Shown here in pieces: positions 1 to 9,773 of a stretch of 64,000 nt of DNA. The first letter of the stretch is position 1, and each line of letters begins with the position of its first letter. Source of the stretch: Paracoccus benzoatiresistens (GTDB taxonomy: Bacteria; Pseudomonadota; Alphaproteobacteria; Rhodobacterales; Rhodobacteraceae). Made by a program: the position numbers and the translations under genes. The stretch covers positions 186,001-250,000 of the forward strand of contig NZ_JAPTYD010000001.1 in assembly GCF_026913015.1 (NCBI RefSeq), given 5' to 3'. The notes under the pieces were generated by a model. The model did no database searches and was not told where the DNA came from. It saw only the letters and a program-made list of their open reading frames with translations.

Positions 1-57
1 ATTGCACGGGCGCCCTTCGCCCTGTAGATCAGGCCCGCACCGGGCAGGGGAGGGGCC

Positions 58-912
58 ATGCAGGACGATCCGAAAACGCTGGTCTCGACCGATTGGCTGG
101 CGGCGCATCTGAACGATCCCGACCTGCGCATCCTGGACGCAAGCTGGCACATGCCTGCCACGGGCCGCGACGCCCGGGCCGAATATGACGCGGCCCATGT
201 TCCCGGCGCGCGCTTTTTCGACATCGACGCGATCGCCGACCAGCGATCTGCGCTGCCCCACATGGCCCCGCCGGTCGAGATGTTCATCAGCCGGATGCGC
301 GCCATGGGCGTGGGCGACGGGCATCAGGTCGTGGTCTACGACAATTCCGACGCACGCAGCGCCGCACGGGTCTGGTGGACCTTCCGCCTGATGGGCAAGA
401 CCGATGTGGCGGTCCTGGACGGCGGCTTCGCCAAGTGGCAGGCCGAGGGCCGCCCGGTCGAGGACATGCCCCCCGTCATGCGCGACCGCCACATCACCGT
501 GCAGCGCCAGGCGGGCCTCGTGCGCGACGTGACGCAGGTCGCCGCCGCCAGCAAGCTGGGCGACCACCAGATCGTCGATGCCCGCGCCGCCGACCGTTTC
601 CGGGGCGAGGCGCCCGAGCCGCGTCCCGGCCTCCGGTCCGGCCATATCCCCGGCGCGCGCAATGTCCCCTTCGGGCGGCTGCTGAACGCGGACGGCACGA
701 TGAGGCCGCCCGCCGAGTTGCGCGCCGAATTCGAAGCCGCGGGCGTCGATCTGAAACAGCCCGTGATCACCAGCTGCGGCAGCGGCATCACCGCCGCCGT
801 GCTGAGCCTTGCGCTGGAACGGATCGGGCACCGCAACCACTCGCTTTACGACGGAAGCTGGACCGAATGGGGCAGCTTCCCGGACCTGCCCATCGCAACC
901 GGAGACGCCTGA
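58..912 (+). CDS. sseA: 3-mercaptopyruvate/thiosulfate sulfurtransferase
   Basis: A 284-residue tandem-rhodanese protein that transfers sulfur from 3-mercaptopyruvate (or thiosulfate) to a thiol acceptor or cyanide in the cytoplasm. The inactive N-terminal rhodanese domain spans about residues 8-130 and the catalytic domain about 150-275. The active-site loop CGSGITA carries the catalytic Cys240; this CG(S/T)G(V/I)T form is characteristic of mercaptopyruvate sulfurtransferases rather than thiosulfate-specific rhodaneses. The ATG at 58 follows a purine-rich AGGGGAGGGG. The stop TGA overlaps the ATG of the following aminotransferase (TGATG), so the two are probably translationally coupled; pairing with an aminotransferase fits production of 3-mercaptopyruvate from cysteine, but that link is inference. 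Confidence 0.93.
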   Translation: MQDDPKTLVSTDWLAAHLNDPDLRILDASWHMPATGRDARAEYDAAHVPGARFFDIDAIADQRSALPHMAPPVEMFISRMRAMGVGDGHQVVVYDNSDARSAARVWWTFRLMGKTDVAVLDGGFAKWQAEGRPVEDMPPVMRDRHITVQRQAGLVRDVTQVAAASKLGDHQIVDARAADRFRGEAPEPRPGLRSGHIPGARNVPFGRLLNADGTMRPPAELRAEFEAAGVDLKQPVITSCGSGITAAVLSLALERIGHRNHSLYDGSWTEWGSFPDLPIATGDA

Positions 913-2093
913 TGCTGTCCAACCTCCAACCCCAAGCCCCTGATTCGATCCTCAAGCTGATCGAGGAATTCAAGGCCGACACCCGGCAGGGCAAGATCGA
1001 CCTCGGCGTCGGCGTCTACAAGGATCCCCAGGGAGTGACGCCGGTCATGCGGGCGGTCAAGGCGGCGGAACAGCGGATCTGGGAAAGCCAGACGACCAAG
1101 GCCTATACCGGCCTGGCGGGCGAGCCCGACTATCGCAACAGCATGGCGCAGATGGTGCTGAAGGACGTGCCGTCGGACCGGCTCGCCTCGCTGGCGACGG
1201 TTGGCGGCACCGGCGCGATCCGGCAGGCGCTGGAGCTGGCGCGTCTGGCCAATCCCGGGGTGACGGTCCATGTGTCGAACCCGACCTGGCCCAACCACCT
1301 GTCGATCATGAAATTCATGGGCCTGCCCTTTGTCGAATACCGCTATTTCGACGCGGCGACCCGTGGCGTCGATTTCGACGGCTTGAAGGAAGACATTGCC
1401 AAGGCTGGCAAGGGCGACATCGTTCTGCTGCACGGCTGCTGCCACAACCCGACCGGCGCGAACCTGTCCATGGACCAGTGGAACGAGGTGGCAGGGATCC
1501 TGGAAAAATCCGGCGCGATCCCGCTGATCGACCTGGCCTATCAGGGCTTCGGCGACGGCCTCGAGGAGGACGCGGCCGCCACCCGCATGATCGCGGCACG
1601 TCTGCCCGAGGTGCTGATCGCGGCCTCCTGCTCCAAGAACTTCGGCATCTATCGCGAACGCACCGGCATCCTTTTCGCCCTGGCGGAAAACAGCGCCGCG
1701 CGCGATCTGGCGCAGGGGTCCATGGCCTTCCTGAACCGGCAGAACTACTCGTTCCCGCCGGACCACGGCGCGCGGATCGTCAGCACCATTCTGACCGACG
1801 ACGCGCTGCGGGCCGACTGGGCGGCCGAGCTCGAGGAGGTTCGCAACACCATGCTGGGCCTGCGGGCGCAACTGGCGTCGGAACTGCGCGACCTGTCGGG
1901 CAGCGACCGCTTCGACTTCATCCAGCAGCACCGCGGCATGTTCTCGCGGCTGGGCGCCACGCCGGAACAGGTCCAGAAGCTGAAATCCGACGCGGCCATC
2001 TACATGGTCGGTGATTCGCGGCTGAACATCGCCGGGCTGAACCGGCACACCGTGCCTGTCCTGGCGCGCGCGATCATCGACGCGGGGGTCTGA
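912..2093 (+). CDS. aromatic/aspartate aminotransferase (class I, PLP)
   Basis: A 393-residue fold-type I PLP aminotransferase of the aspartate/aromatic (I-alpha) subgroup, moving amino groups between aspartate, tyrosine or phenylalanine and 2-oxo acids. Visible family motifs are GVGVYKD near residue 34, LHGCCHNPTG in the middle, and the PLP lysine Lys242 in SCSKNFGIYRERTG. The C-terminal SRLG and SRLNIAGL stretches are also typical of AspAT/TyrAT. The ATG overlaps the stop of the sulfurtransferase gene, so no separate promoter is expected. Length matches E. coli TyrB/AspC (about 396). The sequence alone does not separate aspartate from aromatic specificity, so no symbol is given. Confidence 0.9.
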   Translation: MLSNLQPQAPDSILKLIEEFKADTRQGKIDLGVGVYKDPQGVTPVMRAVKAAEQRIWESQTTKAYTGLAGEPDYRNSMAQMVLKDVPSDRLASLATVGGTGAIRQALELARLANPGVTVHVSNPTWPNHLSIMKFMGLPFVEYRYFDAATRGVDFDGLKEDIAKAGKGDIVLLHGCCHNPTGANLSMDQWNEVAGILEKSGAIPLIDLAYQGFGDGLEEDAAATRMIAARLPEVLIAASCSKNFGIYRERTGILFALAENSAARDLAQGSMAFLNRQNYSFPPDHGARIVSTILTDDALRADWAAELEEVRNTMLGLRAQLASELRDLSGSDRFDFIQQHRGMFSRLGATPEQVQKLKSDAAIYMVGDSRLNIAGLNRHTVPVLARAIIDAGV

Positions 2094-2102
2094 GACCCTC
2101 TG

Positions 2103-4271
2103 TCATCCCGGACTGCGCAGCATCTCGTTGACGCCGCGCAGGACGGGACCGTCCTCGCCCATCCCGACGGTCATGGCTCCGGTCGCCCGCAAACGCCCGA
2201 GGTCCAGCATGATGCAGGGCCAATCGGCGCGCGCAGGCAGCCTTGCCGACACGACCACGATCCGGCGCGGCTGGCAGGCCGCGGGGGCGCGGTTTTCGGC
2301 CCCCTTTCCGGTGAAATGCCAGACCTGCCAGCCTTGCGGCAGCGCGGCCATGCGGTCGCGCTTGTCGCCCTGCCAGGCAGGACGGGCTGCCGACTCTTCC
2401 TGTGTGGCGCTATCGCCATCCTCCTGCAGCCATGTGCTGACGATGAAGGCCCCGCCCGAGGGTTTCGACACGGCCCTGCCTTGCGCCGTCATCAGCCCGA
2501 CCGCCTCGCCTTCCGGGGCGACCAGCAGCAGGGGGCGGCTGGCAGTCAGCCAGATCGCCCCCGACGCCGCCAGCATCACCAGCCCTGCCAGAAAGCCCGC
2601 GCCCATGGGGCTTGGGCGGCGTGCAAGGACACCCTGCCGCCAGCACAGGACCGCCAGCGTGGCGCCAAAGCACATCAGCGGGATCACCGGGCCGGGCGGC
2701 AGCGGCAGGGTCGTGACCGCCCCGCCCAGACCTGCCACATATTCGGCCACCCGCAGCATCCACCGGGTCCCCAGGCCCATGACCCACAGCGCCGGCCCTG
2801 CCAGACCCACCGGGGCCAGCAGCGCGCCGATCACGCCCGCGGGCATCACCAGGGCGCCCATCACCGGCACGACCAGCAGGTTCGCGAGCAACCCATACTG
2901 GGCCATGCGGTTGAAATGCGCCGCCGCCAGTGGCGAGGTCGCCACCGAGGCCACCAGCGAGGATACCAGCAACATCGCCACCGGCCGCAGCCAGAAGGGC
3001 AGGTGGGGCGAGATGCGGGACCAAGGTCCATAGACCAGGATCAGCGCGACGGTGGCCGCGAAGCTCATCTGGAAGCCGGCATGGGTCACGGCCTCGGGCG
3101 AGTAGATCAGGATGATCGTCGCGGCCAGGGCCACGGTGCGCAGGGATATCGCGCGCCGGTCGGCCGTGATCGCCAGCAGCATCACCGCAACCATGACGAA
3201 TGCGCGTTCGGTCGCGACGCCCCCGCCCGACAGCCACAGATAGGCGGCGGATGCGGCAAGCGCGCCAAGCGCCGCGATCTTGTGCACGCCCTGCGGCAGC
3301 GGCGCGCCCAGACCCTGCGCCAGCACCAGGGCCAGACGCAGCGCGGCATAAACGAAGCCCGCCAGCATCGACATGTGCAGGCCGGAGATCGAGATGATGT
3401 GATACAGGTTGGATGCCCGCATCAGTTCGTTGGTGGCTTCCTCGATCCCCGAACGGTCGCCGGTCATCAGGGCCGAGGCCACGGCCCCTTCCTGCCCGCC
3501 GATGCCGTCCTGGATCGCCCGGCTGACCGCCATGCGGGCACGGTGCATGGCCCAGAGCCCGCCCTCGGCCGGTTCAACGGTCATGATGGGCGTGCGGGTA
3601 TAGCCGACGGCGCCCAGCCCCTCGAACCAGGCAAGCCAGCGGAAATCGAAGCTGCCCGGAGAGGCCGGGGCAGGGGGCGGGCCGAGATGGCCGGTCAGCA
3701 TCACGCGCTGGCCCAGGGGCGGCAGCGGGTCGGCCTGGTCCATCAGCGACAGCCGGACGCGCCCGGGGGTGCGGTCGGGTGCGGTGTCGCGCAGGACCAC
3801 CCGGTCCAGCGTCAGCCGGATCCGGTCCCGGGCCGATCGGTCGATCTCGACCAGCCGCCCCTCGACGGGGCCGTAGTAGCGCCATTCCATCACCGGGGCC
3901 GCGACCATTGCCGACCGCAGGCCGATCAGCCCAAGGCCCGCAATGACCAGCAGCAGCGCCGTGGATCCGATCCTCAGCGCATCCGCAAGAGACCAGGCGA
4001 TGCGCCCCCGTTCGGCCCAGGGCAGGGCCATGCGGCCAATCGCCAGGGCCGCCACCGCCAGCAGGCCAAGAGCAATCCACATCCCGCACGGGGGCGGGGC
4101 GGGCAGGGCGAACCACAGGGCAATGCCGGCGGCCAGGCAGACCGGCACCCAGGAAAACAGCCCGGCGCGAACCGTGGCCGCCATCCGCGCGGGCCGCGCG
4201 GCGAGGTGCCGCGATGCCCGGCGCGCGACCGAAAAGCCCGGCAGTGCCGTCGTGTCGCCCGAGGCGGCCAT
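2103..4271 (-). CDS. comEC: ComEC/Rec2 family competence/DNA-uptake membrane protein
   Basis: A 722-residue polytopic membrane protein of the ComEC/Rec2 family, the inner-membrane channel for transforming single-stranded DNA. The N-terminus carries hydrophobic segments (about residues 35-110), then a soluble OB-like DUF4131 region (about 120-230), then the Competence domain with many membrane helices (about 250-540). The conserved stretch [18 protein letters not shown] marks the start of the channel domain. The last 150 residues show no HxHxDH metallo-beta-lactamase signature, unlike full-length Gram-positive ComEC. The start ATG at 4271 is preceded by AAAGGAC. The gene converges on the aminotransferase with a 9-bp gap and is divergent from gltX across 100 bp that should hold both promoters. 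Confidence 0.9.
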   Translation of the reverse strand: MAASGDTTALPGFSVARRASRHLAARPARMAATVRAGLFSWVPVCLAAGIALWFALPAPPPCGMWIALGLLAVAALAIGRMALPWAERGRIAWSLADALRIGSTALLLVIAGLGLIGLRSAMVAAPVMEWRYYGPVEGRLVEIDRSARDRIRLTLDRVVLRDTAPDRTPGRVRLSLMDQADPLPPLGQRVMLTGHLGPPPAPASPGSFDFRWLAWFEGLGAVGYTRTPIMTVEPAEGGLWAMHRARMAVSRAIQDGIGGQEGAVASALMTGDRSGIEEATNELMRASNLYHIISISGLHMSMLAGFVYAALRLALVLAQGLGAPLPQGVHKIAALGALAASAAYLWLSGGGVATERAFVMVAVMLLAITADRRAISLRTVALAATIILIYSPEAVTHAGFQMSFAATVALILVYGPWSRISPHLPFWLRPVAMLLVSSLVASVATSPLAAAHFNRMAQYGLLANLLVVPVMGALVMPAGVIGALLAPVGLAGPALWVMGLGTRWMLRVAEYVAGLGGAVTTLPLPPGPVIPLMCFGATLAVLCWRQGVLARRPSPMGAGFLAGLVMLAASGAIWLTASRPLLLVAPEGEAVGLMTAQGRAVSKPSGGAFIVSTWLQEDGDSATQEESAARPAWQGDKRDRMAALPQGWQVWHFTGKGAENRAPAACQPRRIVVVSARLPARADWPCIMLDLGRLRATGAMTVGMGEDGPVLRGVNEMLRSPG

Positions 4272-4371
4272 TCTTGTCCTTTCGCGGCGGCTTCTCTATC
4301 TCTGCGCGCGAACGATGGCATGGACAGCTTACCAAAGCGTTAATGCCTGCCCGGATCCAGGAAGGCCGCCC

Positions 4372-5793
4372 ATGTCCGATAGCTCGCCCGCCGCAACGCA
4401 AGTCGTCACCCGCTTCGCCCCCTCGCCCACCGGCTATCTGCATATCGGTGGTGCGCGGACGGCGCTGTTCAACTGGCTTTACGCCCGGGGGCGGGGCGGC
4501 AAGTTCCTGTTGCGGATCGAGGATACCGACCGCGCGCGTTCGACCCCCGAGGCGACCGAGGCCATCCTGAAGGGCCTGACCTGGCTGGGCCTCGACTGGG
4601 ATGGCGAGCCGATCAGCCAGTTCGAGCGCCGCGAGCGCCACGCCGAGGTCGCGCGCCAGATGCTGGCGAACGGCACCGCCTACAAGTGCTTCTCGACCCC
4701 CGAGGAGATCGCCGCCTGGCGCGAGGCCAACCCGCGCCAGCCCTTCCAGAGCCCCTGGCGCGATGCGGCTGACCTGCCCCTCGAAACGGACGGGACGCCC
4801 TATGCCATCCGCCTGCGCGCCCCGCGCGAGGGCGAGACAGTGATCGACGACGCCGTGCAGGGGCAGGTGCGCGTGGCCAACGACCAGTTGGATGACATGA
4901 TCATCCTGCGCTCGGACGGCACGCCCACCTATATGCTGGCGGTGGTTGTGGACGACCACGACATGGGCGTGACTCATGTGATCCGGGGCGACGACCACCT
5001 GACCAACACCGCGCGCCAGATCCAGATCTATGACGCGATGGGCTGGCCGCGTCCGGTCTTTGCCCATATCCCGCTGATCCACGGCGAGGATGGCAAGAAG
5101 CTGTCCAAGCGCCACGGCGCCGTGGGGCTGCATGAATTCGCGGCGCTTGGTTATCCGGCGGCGGCAATGCGCAACTATCTGGCGCGGCTTGGCTGGAGCC
5201 ATGGCGACGACGAGCTGTTCGACGACGCGCAGGCCCGCGAATGGTTCGACCTGCCGGGCATCGGCCGGGCGCCCGCGCGGCTGGACTTCAAGAAGCTGGA
5301 GCATGTCAGCGGGCATCATGTCGGCATCATGCCGGATGCCGAACTGATGGCGGCACTGGATCTGTTCCTGTCCGAAACGGGGACCGATCCGCTGACGCAG
5401 CGTCAAAGGGATCGGCTGGTCGCTGCGCTTCCGGCCTTGAAGGAAAAGGCGAAAACCCTGCCGCAGCTGCTGGATCAGGCTCGGTTCGCGCTGATCGACC
5501 GGCCGGTCGAGGTGGACGACAAGGCGGCCAAGGCGCTGGATTCGGTATCCCGTGGTATGCTGAGCGCGTTGACTGCCGCAGTGCAGCATGCTAGCTGGAC
5601 GCGAGACGAGCTGGAGGGGGCGGCCAAGCAGGTCGCCGAGGAAAACGGCGTCGGGTTGGGCAAGCTCGCGGCGCCCTTGCGCGCCGCCCTGGCCGGCCGC
5701 ACGGCGACCCCCAGCGTGTTTGACATGATGACGGCGCTAGGCCGCGAGGAATCGCTGGCCCGGTTGCAGGACCAGACGGATTTGGCAGGCTGA
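4372..5793 (+). CDS. gltX: glutamyl-tRNA synthetase
   Basis: A 473-residue class Ic aminoacyl-tRNA synthetase that charges glutamate on tRNA-Glu. The HIGH-type signature lies in [18 protein letters not shown] near residue 20 and the KMSKS-type loop is [10 protein letters not shown] near residue 245. I chose the ATG at 4372 because it has an AGGAAGG ribosome site 6 bp upstream and gives the expected length; the open frame continues upstream without an RBS. Alphaproteobacteria generally lack GlnRS, often carry two GluRS genes and make Gln-tRNA through GatCAB, so this could be either the discriminating or the tRNA-Gln-charging copy; I cannot tell which from the sequence. Confidence 0.95.
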   Translation: MSDSSPAATQVVTRFAPSPTGYLHIGGARTALFNWLYARGRGGKFLLRIEDTDRARSTPEATEAILKGLTWLGLDWDGEPISQFERRERHAEVARQMLANGTAYKCFSTPEEIAAWREANPRQPFQSPWRDAADLPLETDGTPYAIRLRAPREGETVIDDAVQGQVRVANDQLDDMIILRSDGTPTYMLAVVVDDHDMGVTHVIRGDDHLTNTARQIQIYDAMGWPRPVFAHIPLIHGEDGKKLSKRHGAVGLHEFAALGYPAAAMRNYLARLGWSHGDDELFDDAQAREWFDLPGIGRAPARLDFKKLEHVSGHHVGIMPDAELMAALDLFLSETGTDPLTQRQRDRLVAALPALKEKAKTLPQLLDQARFALIDRPVEVDDKAAKALDSVSRGMLSALTAAVQHASWTRDELEGAAKQVAEENGVGLGKLAAPLRAALAGRTATPSVFDMMTALGREESLARLQDQTDLAG

Positions 5794-5883
5794 CGGCCTG
5801 CCCCCACTTGCCAGGTCGTCCCGAGCGAAGTCGCCCCCGCGAACGCAAGGGTTGGCCCGGCCCAGCCGGAAAGGACGCTTTGG

Positions 5884-7176
5884 ATGGCTGACGCGACGAC
5901 CGCCACACTCAAGATCAACGACTCGGAATACGAGCTGCCGATCCTCAGCCCGACGCAGGGGCCGGATGTGCTGGATATCCGCAAGCTCTATGGGCAGGCG
6001 GACGTGTTCACCTATGACCCCGGCTTCACCTCGACCGCGAGCTGCGATTCGACGATCACCTTCATCGACGGCGACAAGGGAGAGCTGTGGTATCGCGGCT
6101 ATCCGATCGAGCAGCTGGCTGCCCAATCGCATTACCTGGAAGTCTGCTACCTGCTGCTTTACGGCAACCTGCCGAATGCCGAGCAGCTGCATGATTTCGA
6201 ATCCCGCATCACGCGCCACACCATGGTGCACGAGCAGATGCACAACTTCTTCCGCGGCTTCCGCCGCGACGCGCATCCGATGGCGACCATGGTCGGCGTC
6301 GTGGGCGCCATGTCGGCCTTCTATCACGACTCGACCGACATCAACGACCCCTGGCAGCGCGAGGTCGCCTCGATCCGGCTGATCGCCAAGGTGCCGACCA
6401 TCGCGGCGATGGCCTACAAGTATTCGATCGGCCAGCCCTTCGTTTATCCGCAGAACGAACTGGATTTTGCCAGCAACTTCCTGCACATGTGCTTCTCGGT
6501 CCCGGCCGAGAAATATGTCGTGAACCCGGCCCTGGCCCGTGCCATGGACCGCATCTTCACGCTGCATGCGGATCATGAACAGAACGCCTCGACCTCGACC
6601 GTGCGTCTGGCAGGCTCGTCGGGGGCGAACCCGTTCGCCTGCATCGCGGCCGGCATCGCCTGCCTGTGGGGTCCGGCCCATGGCGGCGCCAACCAGGCCT
6701 GCCTGGAGATGCTGCGCGAGATCGGCACCGTGGACCGCATCCCGGAATACATCGCCCGCGCCAAGGACAAGGATGACCCGTTCCGCCTGATGGGCTTCGG
6801 CCACCGGGTCTACAAGAACTTCGACCCGCGCGCCAAGGTGATGAAGGAATCCGCGGACGAGGTTCTGGATCTGCTGGGCGTCCACAACAACCCGACGCTG
6901 CAGGTCGCCAAGGAGTTGGAGAAGATCGCGCTGGAGGACGAGTATTTCGTCTCGAAGAAGCTTTATCCCAACGTCGACTTCTATTCGGGCATCATCCTCG
7001 AGGCCATGGGCTTCCCGACCTCGATGTTCACGCCGATCTTCGCGCTGTCGCGCACGGTGGGCTGGATCGCGCAGTGGAAGGAAATGATCGGCGATCCGCA
7101 GAACAAGATCGGCCGTCCCCGCCAGCTGTACGTGGGCGAGGCCAAGCGCGACTATGTCGAGTTGAGCGCGCGCTGA
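5884..7176 (+). CDS. gltA: citrate synthase (type II)
   Basis: A 430-residue citrate synthase, condensing acetyl-CoA and oxaloacetate at the entry of the TCA cycle. The long form with an N-terminal extension (residues 1-60) matches the hexameric, NADH-sensitive type II enzymes of Gram-negative bacteria. Catalytic motifs are visible: [11 protein letters not shown] (His), [14 protein letters not shown] (His) and VDFYSG (Asp). It lies 90 bp after gltX on the same strand and is followed by a strong terminator, so it may have its own promoter in that gap or be read through from gltX. Confidence 0.96.
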   Translation: MADATTATLKINDSEYELPILSPTQGPDVLDIRKLYGQADVFTYDPGFTSTASCDSTITFIDGDKGELWYRGYPIEQLAAQSHYLEVCYLLLYGNLPNAEQLHDFESRITRHTMVHEQMHNFFRGFRRDAHPMATMVGVVGAMSAFYHDSTDINDPWQREVASIRLIAKVPTIAAMAYKYSIGQPFVYPQNELDFASNFLHMCFSVPAEKYVVNPALARAMDRIFTLHADHEQNASTSTVRLAGSSGANPFACIAAGIACLWGPAHGGANQACLEMLREIGTVDRIPEYIARAKDKDDPFRLMGFGHRVYKNFDPRAKVMKESADEVLDLLGVHNNPTLQVAKELEKIALEDEYFVSKKLYPNVDFYSGIILEAMGFPTSMFTPIFALSRTVGWIAQWKEMIGDPQNKIGRPRQLYVGEAKRDYVELSAR

Positions 7177-7192
7177 TCGGCCGCATGGTTCA

Positions 7193-7218
7193 GGGGGCCC
7201 CCTTCGGGGGCCCTTTTT
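7193..7218 (+). terminator. intrinsic terminator of gltA
   Basis: An 8-bp perfect GC stem (GGGCCCCC, loop TTC, GGGGGCCC) at 7195-7213 is followed directly by five T residues. It starts 17 bp after the gltA stop and has all elements of a Rho-independent terminator. Confidence 0.92.
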
Positions 7219-7264
7219 CGTTGCGCCCTTGCGAAGGCGCCTTGGCGGTGGCAAGGGGACAACC

Positions 7265-7915
7265 ATGACAGAAGCACCGAAAATCGCGCTGGTAACCGGC
7301 GCATCGCGCGGCCTTGGCGCGGCCCTGGCCGAGGATCTGGCCGGGCGCGGCTATCACGTTCTGGCGGTCGCCCGCACCGTCGGCGCGCTTGAGGAACTGG
7401 ACAACCGCATCCGCCAGGCGGGCGGCAGCGCGACCTTGGCGCCGATGGACGTGGCCGAGGCGCCTGCCATGCAGCAACTGACTGATGCCGTGCTGAACCG
7501 CTGGGGCGGGCTGGACCTGTGGGCGCATTGCGCGATCCATGCCGCCCCCCTGGCGCCCGCGCCGCATGTCGATGGCAAGGACTGGGCCAAGTCGGTGCTG
7601 GTCAACATGGACGTGACGCGCGGGCTGATCGCCCTGCTTGAGCCGCTGCTGCGCGCGCGGCAGGGCACGGCGCTGTTCTTTGACGACCCCCGGACGGGTC
7701 AGAAGTTCTTTGGCGCCTATGGGGCGACAAAGGCGGGCCAGATCGCGATCGCGCGGAGCTGGCAGGCCGAAAGCGCGTCGGTCGGGCCGCGCGTGGTCAT
7801 CGCCGAGCCTGCGCCGATGCCCACCGCCGTGCGCGCACGGTTCTTTCCGGGCGAGGATCGGGGGGCGCTGACCCCCTGCAAGGCCGAGGCGGCGCGGATC
7901 CTGGACGCGCTGTAG
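7265..7915 (+). CDS. short-chain dehydrogenase/reductase family protein, YciK-like
   Basis: A 216-residue Rossmann-fold SDR of unknown substrate. The NAD(P)-binding TGASRGLG motif is at residues 11-18, and the catalytic pair Tyr152/Lys156 sits in YGATK. The overall layout resembles E. coli YciK. At the place where SDRs carry their catalytic serine, 12-14 residues before the Tyr, this protein reads FFDDP, so the usual Ser-Tyr-Lys triad is incomplete and catalysis may be altered. The ATG at 7265 follows GGTGGCAAGGGGACAACC, which contains an AAGGGG ribosome site; an upstream in-frame start at 7229 lies close to the gltA terminator and is less likely. The gene converges on pepP with a repeat element between them. 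Confidence 0.82.
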   Translation: MTEAPKIALVTGASRGLGAALAEDLAGRGYHVLAVARTVGALEELDNRIRQAGGSATLAPMDVAEAPAMQQLTDAVLNRWGGLDLWAHCAIHAAPLAPAPHVDGKDWAKSVLVNMDVTRGLIALLEPLLRARQGTALFFDDPRTGQKFFGAYGATKAGQIAIARSWQAESASVGPRVVIAEPAPMPTAVRARFFPGEDRGALTPCKAEAARILDAL

Positions 7916-7930
7916 GGAGCGTCCCGCGGT

Positions 7931-7980
7931 GGCCGGGGGCGCTTCGCCCCCCGGTCCCCCAGGGATATTTTCATGAAGAA
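7931..7980 (+). repeat. intergenic 3'-end repeat, family A, copy 1
   Basis: Hairpin GGGGGCGCTTCGCCCCCC followed by GTCCCCCAGGGATATTTTCATGAAGAA. It sits 16 bp after the SDR stop and reads in the SDR direction. The same layout (GC hairpin, then GGATATTT, then ATGAAGAA) recurs at 12269-12331 (inverted), 14349-14413 and 25061-25105. Its last bases overlap the end of pepP on the other strand and contain that gene's TGA. Confidence 0.8.
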
Positions 7981-9773
7981 AGTGGCTTGGTTGCGTGGGT
8001 GAGCCAGGCTTGCGTGTCGCTGTCCAAGTGCGGCGACAGCGCCTGCCGGACGCGCGCGTGATAGCTGTCCAGCCAGGCGATCTCGTCACGCGATAGCGCC
8101 GCGACATCGATCAGGCGGCGGTCGATGGGGCAGAGCGTCAGCGTCTCGAAGCCCAGCATGGTGCGGCCGGGTTCGGCATCAGCCGGGGTGATCGCGACCA
8201 GGTTCTCGATGCGGATACCAAAGGCGTTCTCGCGGTAATAGCCGGGCTCGTTCGACAGGATCATGCCGGCCTCCAGCGGCAGGGTGCTGACGCGGCTGAT
8301 CCGCACGGGGCCTTCGTGCACGCACAGCGCCGCCCCGACGCCGTGGCCGGTGCCGTGGTCATAGTCCAGCCCCTGTGACCAGAGGTGCTGCCGCGCCAGC
8401 GCGTCCAGATGCGCTCCGGCGACGCCTTGGGGAAAGCGCGCCCGGCTGATCGCGATCATGCCGCGCAGCACGGCGGTATAGGGCGCGACGGCATCGGGCA
8501 GGGGCGGCCCCAATGGCACGGTGCGGGTGATGTCCGTGGTGCCGTCGCGATACTGGCCGCCCGAGTCGATCAGCAGCACCTCGCCCGCGGTCAGACGGCG
8601 GTTGGTGGCACGGGTGACGCGGTAATGGACAATGGCGCCGTTCGGCCCCGCCCCGCAGATCGTGTCGAAGCTGATGTCCGTGATCCCGGCCTCGCGCCTC
8701 AGGGCTTCCAGCTTCTCGACCACGTCGATCTCGGTCAACCCGGCCGGGTCTTGCGCGTCAAGCCAGGCCAGCAGCCGTACCATCGCCGCGCCGTCGCGCA
8801 GATGAGCGGCCCGCATCCCGTCCAGTTCGGCGGCATTCTTGCGCGCCTTGGGCAGAATCGCGGGGTCGGTCGCCCGTGCGATCTGGGTGTTGGCGCTTTC
8901 CAGCAGGCGGAAGGCGGCCTCGGGGGCAGAGGCGGGGTCGATGCGGACCGGGCCTTCCAGATCCAGCAGGGCGGGAGTCAGGCCTTCGGGGTGGAGGATG
9001 GCGACCTCGTTGCCCAGATGCGCGCGCAAGGCATCGTCGAACTTGGCGGGGTCGGCGAACAGCGCGACATGGCCGTCGTCGGACAGCACCGCAAAGGACT
9101 GCACGACCGGGTTCCTGGGCACGTCGCTGCCGCGGATGTTCAGCAGCCACGATATCGAATCGGGCAGCGTCAGCAGGGTGGCGGCCTGGCCTTCCTTGCG
9201 CAGCTCTGCGGCAAGGCGGGCGCGCTTGTCGGCTGCCGTTTCACCTGCAAACGCATCGTCATGGGCGCGTGCCCGGCCCACGGGCGGGGCGGGACGGTCG
9301 GTCCAGACCGCGTCCAGCGGATTGTGATCCGTCGCGATCAGGCCGATCCCGCTGTCGGCAAGCGCCTTTTCCAGCGTCTCGATTTCCTGGCGGGTATGCA
9401 GCCAGGGATCGAAGCCCACGCGCCCGCCTTCGGGCAGGGCATCCCGCAGCCAGTCCGAGGGCCTGGTCTCGGGCCAGGGGACCGGCGTGAAATGCGCAAG
9501 ATCGACCTGCGCCTTGACCTGCACGCGATAGCGGCCGTCGATGAAGACGCCCGCGCGGTCAGGCGCCACGACGGCAAAGCCCGCGCTGCCGGTAAAACCC
9601 GTCAGCCAGGCCAGACGCGCGTCGGACGGGGCCACGTATTCGCCCTGATGGGCGTCGGCGCGGGGCACGATAAAGCCGTCCAGCCCATCGGCCGCAAGCC
9701 GGGCGCGCAGCCCGGCCAGCCGCGCCGGGTGGTCGCTGCAACCTGCGGGATCGTCAAAGGACTGGAAGCTCAC
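7971..9773 (-). CDS. pepP: Xaa-Pro aminopeptidase (aminopeptidase P, M24B)
   Basis: A 600-residue, three-domain aminopeptidase P of the long eukaryote-like APP1 type, releasing N-terminal residues that precede proline. Two creatinase-like N domains (about residues 15-310) precede the pita-bread M24 domain (about 325-540). Metal-binding motifs are visible: LIDSGGQYRDGTTD (two Asp), the His of GTGHGVGAALCVHEGP, the Glu of SNEPGYY and the Glu of IRIENLV. I chose the GTG at 9773, which overlaps the stop of the upstream hydrolase as GTGA; the frame stays open further upstream but inside that gene. The last two Ser codons and the stop fall in a family A repeat, suggesting the C-terminus has been redefined by the repeat. 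Confidence 0.92.
   Translation of the reverse strand: MSFQSFDDPAGCSDHPARLAGLRARLAADGLDGFIVPRADAHQGEYVAPSDARLAWLTGFTGSAGFAVVAPDRAGVFIDGRYRVQVKAQVDLAHFTPVPWPETRPSDWLRDALPEGGRVGFDPWLHTRQEIETLEKALADSGIGLIATDHNPLDAVWTDRPAPPVGRARAHDDAFAGETAADKRARLAAELRKEGQAATLLTLPDSISWLLNIRGSDVPRNPVVQSFAVLSDDGHVALFADPAKFDDALRAHLGNEVAILHPEGLTPALLDLEGPVRIDPASAPEAAFRLLESANTQIARATDPAILPKARKNAAELDGMRAAHLRDGAAMVRLLAWLDAQDPAGLTEIDVVEKLEALRREAGITDISFDTICGAGPNGAIVHYRVTRATNRRLTAGEVLLIDSGGQYRDGTTDITRTVPLGPPLPDAVAPYTAVLRGMIAISRARFPQGVAGAHLDALARQHLWSQGLDYDHGTGHGVGAALCVHEGPVRISRVSTLPLEAGMILSNEPGYYRENAFGIRIENLVAITPADAEPGRTMLGFETLTLCPIDRRLIDVAALSRDEIAWLDSYHARVRQALSPHLDSDTQAWLTHATKPLSS

Noticed and set aside
1..27. Possible end of a coding region at the window start (ends in TAG at 25-27)
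   Set aside because: Eight codons are too few to identify a gene.
2316..4343. 675-codon plus-strand frame opposite comEC
   Set aside because: His/Gln/Arg-rich shadow of comEC without an RBS or homology.
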